Assembly: GCF_000013165.1 (NCBI RefSeq)
Contig: NC_007798.1
Location: 682,001 to 746,000 of the forward strand
DNA from: Neorickettsia sennetsu str. Miyayama
GTDB lineage: Bacteria > Pseudomonadota > Alphaproteobacteria > Rickettsiales > Anaplasmataceae
Direction: 5' to 3'
DNA: 64,000 nt
The notes below the pieces were generated by a model. The model was not told the DNA's origin and did no database searches. It worked only from the letters and a program-made list of their open reading frames with translations. Both the position numbers and the translations under genes were made by a program. Of the stretch, positions 28,334 through 38,231 are shown piece by piece (position 1 is the stretch's first letter; every line of letters begins with the position of its first letter).

Positions 28334-29578
28334 TTAACTTCGTGGAGCATATTTGTTCTTGATGTACTCTAAAATGATCCGCTTTGATTCCTCGAGAATG
28401 TTTTCGCCAATAAGTTTTGCTGAAGGTTTTCCGTCAATAAAAACCGCCGCTACCATATTTTCATTATAACCAGGCAAGCTAATACCCACGTCTGCATGTT
28501 TACTCTCACCCGGACCATTAACAATACAACCCATTACAGCAAGTTTGAAATTCTCAACACCTAGATAAAGCCTCTTCCAATCGACTAGATTATCCTTTAT
28601 GAAGTCATTCAGGTCACTGCTAATCTGCTGGAAATAATTTCCATTCGTCCTTCCACAACCAGGACATGAAGTGACCTGAGGAACAAAGACTCTTAAACCC
28701 ATTGACTGCAATATCAACTGACAGGTTTCTACTTCTATTACCCTTGATTCACCAGGTTTCTGTGTTAAAGAAGCACGTATTGTATCACCAATACCCCTAC
28801 TAAGGAGTACTGAGAGTGCTGCAGTAGTTTTTATTATTCCTGAAGTACCCATACCTGCTTCTGTCAAACCCAAGTGCAGTGGATAACGACATTGTTCGGC
28901 CAAGGAGGAGTAAACCGCTACTAAATCCTGAAAACTGCTTACCTTACACGAAAGTATAATTTTATCTGGTGATAGTCCAACTTCCTCAGCACGCTTCGCA
29001 CTAGCCAAAGCAGACTGAATCAATGCACATCTCAGTACTCCATTATAGGAGCTGGGTTTCTCATTTTTTGCATTATCATCCATTATTTGACGCAGCACCG
29101 ATTGATCTAGACTTCCCCAGTTAACGCCAATTCTAATGGGGAGATCATGTTTGCAAATCAACTCAATTACTTTGTCAAAATTTGTATCTCTTTTTGAACC
29201 AAATCCTATATTACCTGGATTAATTCTTATCTTACCCAAGGATCTGATAGCTTCTGTCTGTGTTTCAAGTACGCGCTTAATCTCATACTGACCACATCCA
29301 ACAAGCGGAACTTTTTCAAAGCCGGATTTATCTAGATTTTCCCTTATATAAGGAATCGCCGCTGCAGCCTTCTCACTATTTATGGCAATCCTTATTAGCT
29401 CAGAGCCGGCCTTAGCCAAAGCTATAGCCTCGCGGGATTCATCTACAGCTATTGCTGATACATCATTTGGATTTGTTCTGCTGCCAGAGGTCATGGACTG
29501 CACAACTATCGGGTTTCCCCCCCCTATCCTAACGCCCGCTACATCAACAACAAGCGACTTCCTATCGAGCTCAGACAT
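28334..29578 (-). CDS. ispG: 4-hydroxy-3-methylbut-2-enyl diphosphate synthase (flavodoxin/ferredoxin)
   Basis: About 414 residues. IspG (GcpE) reduces MEcPP to HMBPP in the non-mevalonate isoprenoid pathway with a [4Fe-4S] cluster. The TIM-barrel half starts GNPIVVQSMTSGSRTNPNDV and includes VPLVGCGQYE and RIGVNWGSLD. The cluster-binding part is seen in TSCPGCGRTNGN and VMGCIVNGPGES. The extra residues in the middle are typical of proteobacterial forms. The ferredoxin-NADP reductase at 10117 could supply its electrons. It lies 51 bp downstream of the degenerate phosphatase gene on the same strand. Confidence 0.96.
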   Translation of the reverse strand: MSELDRKSLVVDVAGVRIGGGNPIVVQSMTSGSRTNPNDVSAIAVDESREAIALAKAGSELIRIAINSEKAAAAIPYIRENLDKSGFEKVPLVGCGQYEIKRVLETQTEAIRSLGKIRINPGNIGFGSKRDTNFDKVIELICKHDLPIRIGVNWGSLDQSVLRQIMDDNAKNEKPSSYNGVLRCALIQSALASAKRAEEVGLSPDKIILSCKVSSFQDLVAVYSSLAEQCRYPLHLGLTEAGMGTSGIIKTTAALSVLLSRGIGDTIRASLTQKPGESRVIEVETCQLILQSMGLRVFVPQVTSCPGCGRTNGNYFQQISSDLNDFIKDNLVDWKRLYLGVENFKLAVMGCIVNGPGESKHADVGISLPGYNENMVAAVFIDGKPSAKLIGENILEESKRIILEYIKNKYAPRS

Positions 29579-29629
29579 CACAATCTCAAACTTACTGATT
29601 ATAGCTTCACCTGAAAATCAGGTCGGCCC

Positions 29630-30328
29630 TTACTGAGTCGCACCTAATAATTGCCTGAATTTTTCACATAGATCCAGGTGAGCAAATAATACCACATCCT
29701 CAAACCACAACTCTTTTCCACCACTTTCTGCTATCAGCAATCTTATCAGCAACAACAACTCCGGATTAACATCTCCTACTTTTAGGAGTAGTGCATCTCC
29801 CCTACTGGAAGCAACGTAACAGGCAGCCAGGCTATCGCAACCTAACATTCTGCGTCCAATAAGATTTAATCGGTTCTCCATGTAATCAAGAAAGACTACT
29901 GCTTTAGTGAGGTCAAAAGCTACACAGTTTTTTATTTTCAGACGCATCGTTCCTCCAAGATCTTCAAGATAAGCCCCTGAAGACAACTCCGCGAAAAACG
30001 TAGTATGAGTCATAGGAAGCTCAACAACACAAGCAAAGGCCTTGCCATCTTTTTTTATCAGTACAGAAACCGCAAAGTCCGATATACCACGAAAAAAATT
30101 TTCCTTTCCATCTATTGGAAAAACAACAAGCTCGTACCTGGATCCAGCAGCGTTATAACTATCAAGCTCGAACAACAACTTTGATCGTACACGTTCATGC
30201 GTTACATGAACAAACGATGATAAATTTTGATAGCCTTGTAAACGCTGTATCTCATGGAAATCTCTGACAAGCGGATTACACACCTTGCGAATTGCTTCGC
30301 TTACTTTTCTCACAATGCTCGAGCGCAT
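29630..30328 (-). CDS. Inositol-monophosphatase family protein with lost metal-binding residues
   Basis: About 232 residues and the right length and motif order for the SuhB/inositol monophosphatase family. Each metal site is altered: the GEE loop is absent (GSRYELV stands there), the W-x-I-D-P-I-D-G-T box reads VVFPIDGKENFF, so its first Asp and its Thr are gone, and the WD box near the C-terminus reads GDVNPELL before the conserved IAESGG. The fold is probably kept and the catalysis probably lost. The start with TGAGG six bases before the ATG at 30328 is the best of three. It lies between pdhA and ispG on the same strand. It may act as a binding protein, or be decaying. Confidence 0.75.
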   Translation of the reverse strand: MRSSIVRKVSEAIRKVCNPLVRDFHEIQRLQGYQNLSSFVHVTHERVRSKLLFELDSYNAAGSRYELVVFPIDGKENFFRGISDFAVSVLIKKDGKAFACVVELPMTHTTFFAELSSGAYLEDLGGTMRLKIKNCVAFDLTKAVVFLDYMENRLNLIGRRMLGCDSLAACYVASSRGDALLLKVGDVNPELLLLIRLLIAESGGKELWFEDVVLFAHLDLCEKFRQLLGATQ

Positions 30329-30429
30329 CACCATCCTCAGTTTCCACACGGAAACACCGAAATGCTAACACCACGAAGAAAAATTGCAAGCCACACGAAA
30401 ACCCACAACTTTCCATGAGAAAGTTACTT

Positions 30430-31398
30430 TCACTCTGAATAAACATCCGTCATGAGACTTGCCTTATCAGGAAAAGTAGAGGCGCGTGCATAAGCCACAC
30501 TACTCGATACCTGATCTTTAACTGCCTTTTGCACACGTTCTAGCTCGCTGTGCAACACGCCTGCCTGCAGAAGCAAGGTTTCCACACTTTTCAGAGGATC
30601 CCGCTCCTTGAAGGAAGAAACCTCCTCCTTAGACCTATAAGAAGCTGGATCAGACATGGAGTGCCCCTTGAATCGATAAGTTTTATACTCTACAAGAACC
30701 GGACCGCTTCCGCCCCGCACACCCTCAACTGCATTCATCGTGACACGAATCACATCCATCAGATCCATACCATTAGCAGAGTAGCCAGGTATTCCAAACG
30801 ATTCACCCCTATTGGAAAGCGAAGAATTCGCGCACACGCTCTCAACGGAGCTACCCATAGCGTACATGTTATTTTCCACAACATAAAGTATAGGAAGTTT
30901 CCACAGGGCAGCCATATTAAAAGATTCATAGACCTGCCCCTGGTTAATCGCGCCATCCCCAAAACAACTCGCAACAACAGCGTTAGAGTCTCTGTATTTC
31001 TCAGCAAAAGCTATACCTGTCCCTAAGGAGACTTGCGAACCAACAATACCATGACCCCCGAAGAAATTCCTCTCAGGATCAAACATATGCATAGACCCAC
31101 CCTTACCATTAGAACAACCGGAGGATTTCCCTAAAAGTTCAGCCATCATCACGTCGGGAGAAGAACCTCGGACAAGCATCATACCATGATCCCTGTAGCT
31201 AGTAATGACAGAATCCTCCCTCTTCAAACAGTAGTCCAGACCAACAGCAACCGCTTCCTGTCCTATGTAAAGATGACAAAAACCGCATATCTCGCCCATG
31301 CTGTAGAGCTGCCCCGCCCTCTCTTCGAAGCGCCGGATCAACAGCATTTTCTCATAAAGAGGCAAAAGAACCGACGAATCTAAAGGTTCAAGCAACAT
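30430..31398 (-). CDS. pdhA: Pyruvate dehydrogenase E1 component, alpha subunit
   Basis: About 322 residues from MLLEPLDSS; the open frame begins 12 codons earlier, and the alphaproteobacterial family starts near LYEKMLLIRRFEE. The thiamine diphosphate motif is present (CFGDGAINQGQVYESFNMAA through VENNMYAMGSS), as are HLYIGQEAVAVG and the phosphorylation-loop region RFKGHSMSDPASYRS. With PdhB it decarboxylates pyruvate for acetyl-CoA. It is the first protein gene after 5S rRNA on the same strand, 54 bp away, with no terminator seen between them. Confidence 0.95.
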   Translation of the reverse strand: MLLEPLDSSVLLPLYEKMLLIRRFEERAGQLYSMGEICGFCHLYIGQEAVAVGLDYCLKREDSVITSYRDHGMMLVRGSSPDVMMAELLGKSSGCSNGKGGSMHMFDPERNFFGGHGIVGSQVSLGTGIAFAEKYRDSNAVVASCFGDGAINQGQVYESFNMAALWKLPILYVVENNMYAMGSSVESVCANSSLSNRGESFGIPGYSANGMDLMDVIRVTMNAVEGVRGGSGPVLVEYKTYRFKGHSMSDPASYRSKEEVSSFKERDPLKSVETLLLQAGVLHSELERVQKAVKDQVSSSVAYARASTFPDKASLMTDVYSE

Positions 31399-31451
31399 AC
31401 ATCTGAGGTACCAATCAAATACGCAACCAGGCAAAACGTCTGTAATTTCAA

Positions 31452-31565
31452 GGACCTAGCAACCACCTACTCTCCCACACAAGCAGTACCATCGGCGCAA
31501 AAAGGTTTCACTTTCGAGTTCGGAATGGAGTCGAGTGTTTCACTTTCGCTATTATCACTAGACCC
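31452..31565 (-). rRNA. rrf: 5S ribosomal RNA
   Basis: About 114 bases. The minus strand carries the universal CCATTCCGAACTCG and GTGAAAC loops, then GCGCCGATGGTACTG and GGGAGAGTAGG. Eight terminal bases pair, GGGTCTAG with CTAGGTCC, which set the ends. It follows 23S by about 50 bp. Confidence 0.95.
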
Positions 31566-31617
31566 ATGAAATCACAGACAAGTAGGCTCAGTCCTGTACA
31601 TAGAATCTAAGACTAAA

Positions 31618-34392
<2,775 letters not shown>

Positions 34393-34756
34393 GTATACAT
34401 CTTAGGTTATGTACAGAACAAAACCTACTTATCATACTTCTGTTTTATTTGAGACCTATTAATCTTTCGAACTTTTCAAACAACACGCTGCGTAAACAGC
34501 GACGGCCGTGCAGTCCACCGAAACCGGCACTTTTGAAAGCACGTGCTCCCAGGTTACATGGAAAGAAAAACAATGTCAACGGTTCAATTTTTACCGACTT
34601 CACCAAAGCTATGCAACAATCAACTTGCTCTGAACCCCAAGTTTTCACAAATGAATATCTTATCTTCCAAATTTGCATACTCGAATTTCACTCCTTTGCG
34701 TGGTATTACAAGAACGGATTCAAATCTACAACTTCTCGACAGAACTACCTTGAAAA
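34393..34756. other. Region between divergent 23S rRNA and ubiA
   Basis: 364 bp that must contain the rRNA promoter on the minus strand and the ubiA promoter on the plus strand. On the minus strand TTGTTC and TATACT lie 18 bases apart close to the 23S 5' end, a possible but unproven pair. No tRNA or 16S sequence is present. Confidence 0.5.
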
Positions 34757-35599
34757 ATGAAAATTAAAAAGTATGCTTCCCTGATTCGGTTCCAGAGTCT
34801 TGGTGGGATGTGGTTGTGTTTTTTTCCCGCTCTATTCGTGGTTGCGCTCCTTGGAAATAGTTTCTACTCATTCTTGTGGATTCCCTTCTTTCTTTTAGGT
34901 GCTTTCCTTGTAAGATCAGCGGGCTGTATCGCAAATGATATTGCCGACCGAAATATCGATGGAAAAGTTAAAAGAACGGCTTCACGACCTATAGCATCTG
35001 GAGAGGTAAGAGTTACCGAAGCGGTATTGCTGTTTTTAATTCTACTCGTACTAGCAACGGTGTTATTGGCTTTCCTTCCTCTCGAAGCAACCGCCCTTGG
35101 AGCATTCACGATTGTAGGAGTGGTGGTTTATCCATTTTCCAAAAGATATTTTGCTTATCCTCAATTGCTCCTCGCAGTTATCTTCAATGTCGGAGCTCTT
35201 TTCGCATCGATTGTAGTTGTTAATTCTATCCATGCCTCAGCGCTTTTTGTTTATTTGGCTTGTTTTTTCTGGACGCTTTACTATGACACAATATACGGAC
35301 ACCAAGACAAATGCTACGATGTGGCACTCGGTGTACATTCCTTATCACTGGGAAAGTTTGGTTCGAGGGAATGGTTGAAGAAATACGCAAGGCTGGCACT
35401 CTCCTTTCTTGCTTTCTCTGCTGTGCTACCTGGACTTAACCTTCTGTATTACATTGGCTTAGCAGCTCTATTCCTTGTGGAGGAAAAATTTACGGAATCT
35501 ATAAACTTAGATGATCCAAAAAACTGCGGAATGGCGTTCAAGCGAATGAATTTTGTTGGCGTGCTCATTTTCCTTATTATTCTACTAGGTAGACTATGA
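34757..35599 (+). CDS. ubiA: 4-hydroxybenzoate polyprenyltransferase (UbiA)
   Basis: This 280-residue membrane protein has eight or nine helices. Both Asp-rich prenyl-diphosphate binding motifs of the UbiA family are present: NDIADRNIDGKVKRTASRP (about residues 60-78) and DTIYGHQDKCYD (about 176-187). It attaches the polyprenyl tail to 4-hydroxybenzoate in ubiquinone synthesis at the inner membrane. The next gene starts within its stop codon (ATGA overlap), so they form an operon. Confidence 0.93.
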   Translation: MKIKKYASLIRFQSLGGMWLCFFPALFVVALLGNSFYSFLWIPFFLLGAFLVRSAGCIANDIADRNIDGKVKRTASRPIASGEVRVTEAVLLFLILLVLATVLLAFLPLEATALGAFTIVGVVVYPFSKRYFAYPQLLLAVIFNVGALFASIVVVNSIHASALFVYLACFFWTLYYDTIYGHQDKCYDVALGVHSLSLGKFGSREWLKKYARLALSFLAFSAVLPGLNLLYYIGLAALFLVEEKFTESINLDDPKNCGMAFKRMNFVGVLIFLIILLGRL

Positions 35600-36054
35600 G
35601 CGACGAAGCCTTATTTAAAGAGTGTATGAGTCGATTTGCTACAGGAATATCAGTTGTAGCAACCAGTTTCATGGGAGAAAAGTATGGAATAACAGTTAGC
35701 TCACTCTGCTCAGTATCGCTGAAACCACAACTAATCTCGTACTGCCTCGATAGAAATTCAAGTAGGTTTGACGTCTTCTTCTCCGCGGCAGAGTTTGTGG
35801 TGAGCGTATTAGACGAAACAGCTAAGCAAACCTCAATTTCATTCTCGCAGAATAATACCCAAGCATGGAAAGAAGAATTTTCAACGGGCTTGGAATTAAA
35901 AAAAGCATTGTGTTGGGTGTATTGTCGCACCAGATATCGGTACGATGCCGGCGATCATAAAATCATCGTCGCCGCGGTAGAGAAAAAAAAGCTTAATGTT
36001 TCAAAACCCCTTCCTTTGGTCTACTATAGGAAGGGTTACTGCTCAATCAGGTAG
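35596..36054 (+). CDS. Flavin reductase-like domain protein
   Basis: A 152-residue protein of the FMN-binding flavin reductase (DIM6/NTAB) family: FKECMSRFATGISVVAT at the start, GITVSSLCSVSLKPQLISYCLD with the flavin-binding loop, and FVVSVLDETAKQTSISF. The family histidine-containing HxxxxGxV-type segment is weak here (AGDHKIIVAAVE). Members reduce free FMN or FAD with NAD(P)H for partner monooxygenases. The 4-bp overlap with ubiA suggests a link to ubiquinone synthesis, where hydroxylases use flavin, but this is inference from position. Confidence 0.82.
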   Translation: MSDEALFKECMSRFATGISVVATSFMGEKYGITVSSLCSVSLKPQLISYCLDRNSSRFDVFFSAAEFVVSVLDETAKQTSISFSQNNTQAWKEEFSTGLELKKALCWVYCRTRYRYDAGDHKIIVAAVEKKKLNVSKPLPLVYYRKGYCSIR

Positions 36055-36155
36055 ATAGACGCAACAGCTAAAAGCCCAAAAAGCATCAAGTTTCCAGCAA
36101 AACAGCGGTGAGGTGTAAGTGGTGTCTCTCATAGTGGTTAATAGATCTGGCTCTC

Positions 36156-36923
36156 ATGTCCTTAGATAAAAAAATCAAAGCATCCGTAAGAAATCTGAAC
36201 GTTTTCTATAAAGCAAAACATGTTCTTAAAGATATAAACTTCAACATCTATTCAAAATCCGTAACTTCGCTTATAGGCTCGTCCGGATGTGGAAAAACAA
36301 CCCTTCTAAGATGCTTCAACAGAATGAATGACTTCTTTGATGATTGCAGGATCACGGGTGAGCTGCTGATAGACAATTATAATATCTATGCTCCAACGGT
36401 AGATGTGGTAATGCTACGTGCTAGAGTTGGAATGGTGTTCCAAAAACCAAACCCTTTTCCAAAATCCATATATGATAATGTCGCTTACGGTCCGCGGCTC
36501 CAAGGAATAACAAATAAACGTGGTCAATTAGACGAAATTGTCTGTAAGAGTCTTCTACGGAGCGGACTTTGGGAAGAGGTACACGAGAATCTGCATCAAA
36601 ATGCAATGGAACTTTCAGGAGGACAACAACAAAGACTCTGCATAGCTAGAGCTGTAGCAGTTAAACCAACTATACTCCTAATGGACGAGCCCTGTTCTGC
36701 TCTTGATCCAAAAGCAACAAAACTCATAGAGGACCTTGTAATAGAACTAAAAAAGAAATTCACCATCATAATTGTGACACATTCCATGAAGCAAGCCAGG
36801 AATATCTCAGACGTAATCGTGTACCTAGAAAAAGGAAAAATTGTGGAATATGGACAGACAGAGGAAGTATTCAAAAAATTGAAAGAAGATTCTATGAGAA
36901 ACTACTTTAGCACAAACGATTGA
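36156..36923 (+). CDS. pstB: Phosphate ABC transporter ATP-binding protein PstB
   Basis: This 255-residue ATPase has Walker A GSSGCGKTTLLRCFNRMND, Q-loop MVFQKPNPFPKSIYDNVAYGPR (the PstB-specific wording), signature LSGGQQQRLCIARA, Walker B ILLMDEPCSALDP and the switch histidine in IIVTHSM. It powers high-affinity phosphate import together with PstS, PstC and PstA, none of which is in the window. This scattered arrangement is common in the reduced Rickettsiales genomes. Confidence 0.95.
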   Translation: MSLDKKIKASVRNLNVFYKAKHVLKDINFNIYSKSVTSLIGSSGCGKTTLLRCFNRMNDFFDDCRITGELLIDNYNIYAPTVDVVMLRARVGMVFQKPNPFPKSIYDNVAYGPRLQGITNKRGQLDEIVCKSLLRSGLWEEVHENLHQNAMELSGGQQQRLCIARAVAVKPTILLMDEPCSALDPKATKLIEDLVIELKKKFTIIIVTHSMKQARNISDVIVYLEKGKIVEYGQTEEVFKKLKEDSMRNYFSTND

Positions 36924-37019
36924 TGGGAAACGGTGATAAGCTTGAAAGCAAACCTCTAGCAAAAAGCTCACTTCACCCAGCAAAAACTTACTGTCTCGTT
37001 TTCTACTTTAAATGGTCAG

Positions 37020-37095
37020 TGGTGCACTTGATAGGAATCGAACCTACGGCCTTTGCTTCCGGAGAGCAACGCTCTATCCACTGAGCTACAAGTGC
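37020..37095 (-). tRNA. tRNA-Arg (CCG)
   Basis: The 76-base cloverleaf on the minus strand has acceptor GCACTTG paired with CAAGTGC, then discriminator A and an encoded CCA. The anticodon loop is CTCCGGA, so the anticodon is CCG, reading CGG. The T loop is TTCGATT. Confidence 0.95.
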
Positions 37096-37541
37096 GTACA
37101 GCGATCCTAGCACATCAGTTGACTACTTAGAACAACTTGATCCACCCACACTGATGGTAGAACCATATATCCTGAACTGCTGTCATAAAGAATCAAATTC
37201 TTGCGAAAATAAAAAGTTTGGTCTAAGCACGCCCATTACCAAGAAAAAATTACCATCTTTTTAGTTAACACAACAACATACAGACGTGAACAACAAGAAA
37301 TTGTGGAGCCACATCAATGATTCTACATCACTGTAAGGAGGATCAACCCAAGCAGACCAAAACATGTGTCAACCATTAAGGTCTTGTACGCATTCTGACT
37401 GCTCCACCTAAAAACCTGGAATGGCTAAATACAAAAATCATGAAGCCTCGGATACCCAGGAGAAACTGATTCACCTGCGCATAGAGTTGTAGCAATACAA
37501 AGCAAACTAATTGCTTCACAAACAGATAGATGCATGCACAC
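37096..37541. other. Non-coding stretch between tRNA-Arg and smpB
   Basis: 446 bp. No supported gene, tRNA or repeat. An overlapping minus-strand frame ending at 37376 only continues through smpB in the wrong phase. Confidence 0.5.
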
Positions 37542-37985
37542 CTAGCTGAAATCTTGCCGGGCTTGCTTTCTTGCCCAATCACGATCCTTGATGTCCTGAC
37601 GTTTATCATGTTTTTTCTTACCTTTTGCTAAGGCAAACTTCACTTTTATAAGCCCATTTTCGTTTACGTATATAGATAATGGAACTAGAGTTAGTCCTTT
37701 GGTTCTTACTGCGCCAGATATTTTATTTAGCTGTCTTTTGTGAACAAGTAATTTCCGAGATCTAGTGGGAACGTGATTGAACCTACTTGCAGGCTTATAG
37801 GGTGGAACATGCATATTATTAAGCCACAGTTCAAAACGCCTAAAGGCAACAAAGGCCTCGTTTAATGAAGCTGAATGATACTTTAAAGCCTTAACTTCCG
37901 TTCCAAGTAAGACAATCCCGGCTTCAAATTCATCAATTAGTGAGTAATCAAATCGGGCCTTTTTATTGATTGCAATGACTTTCAT
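37542..37985 (-). CDS. smpB: SsrA-binding protein SmpB
   Basis: The 147-residue product has the SmpB fold: KKARFDYSLIDEFEAGIVLLGTEVK at the start, then LNEAFVAFR, RKLLVHKRQLNKI and a basic C-terminal tail GKKKHDKRQDIKDRDWARK. It brings tmRNA to stalled ribosomes for trans-translation. No tmRNA gene was seen in the window. It is divergent from purL across 246 bp. Confidence 0.96.
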   Translation of the reverse strand: MKVIAINKKARFDYSLIDEFEAGIVLLGTEVKALKYHSASLNEAFVAFRRFELWLNNMHVPPYKPASRFNHVPTRSRKLLVHKRQLNKISGAVRTKGLTLVPLSIYVNENGLIKVKFALAKGKKKHDKRQDIKDRDWARKQARQDFS

Positions 37986-38151
37986 TCTGTGGACGCTACC
38001 TGCACGTAGATCCTAACACTCTATTACTTGGTGAGAAAGTGAGAACATTTTTACGTTATCAGCAAGACAAGATCCCTACAAAGCTGCATCCTACAATTAT
38101 CATCTTTACCATCGGGATCGAGTAACCCTATACACTAGGACTGTTATCACA

Positions 38152-38180
38152 TTGACCTGGTCATAATAAAGCGATTTAAT
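38152..38180 (+). promoter_or_regulatory. Sigma70-type promoter of purL
   Basis: TTGACC (38152-38157), a 17-base spacer and TTTAAT (38175-38180). Predicted transcription start is near 38187, giving a leader of about 45 bases to the purL ATG. Confidence 0.55.
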
Positions 38181-38231
38181 CATGACTGATCCCAAGTACG
38201 GTGATAATAAAGTAGTAGAAGTTCTCACGAA

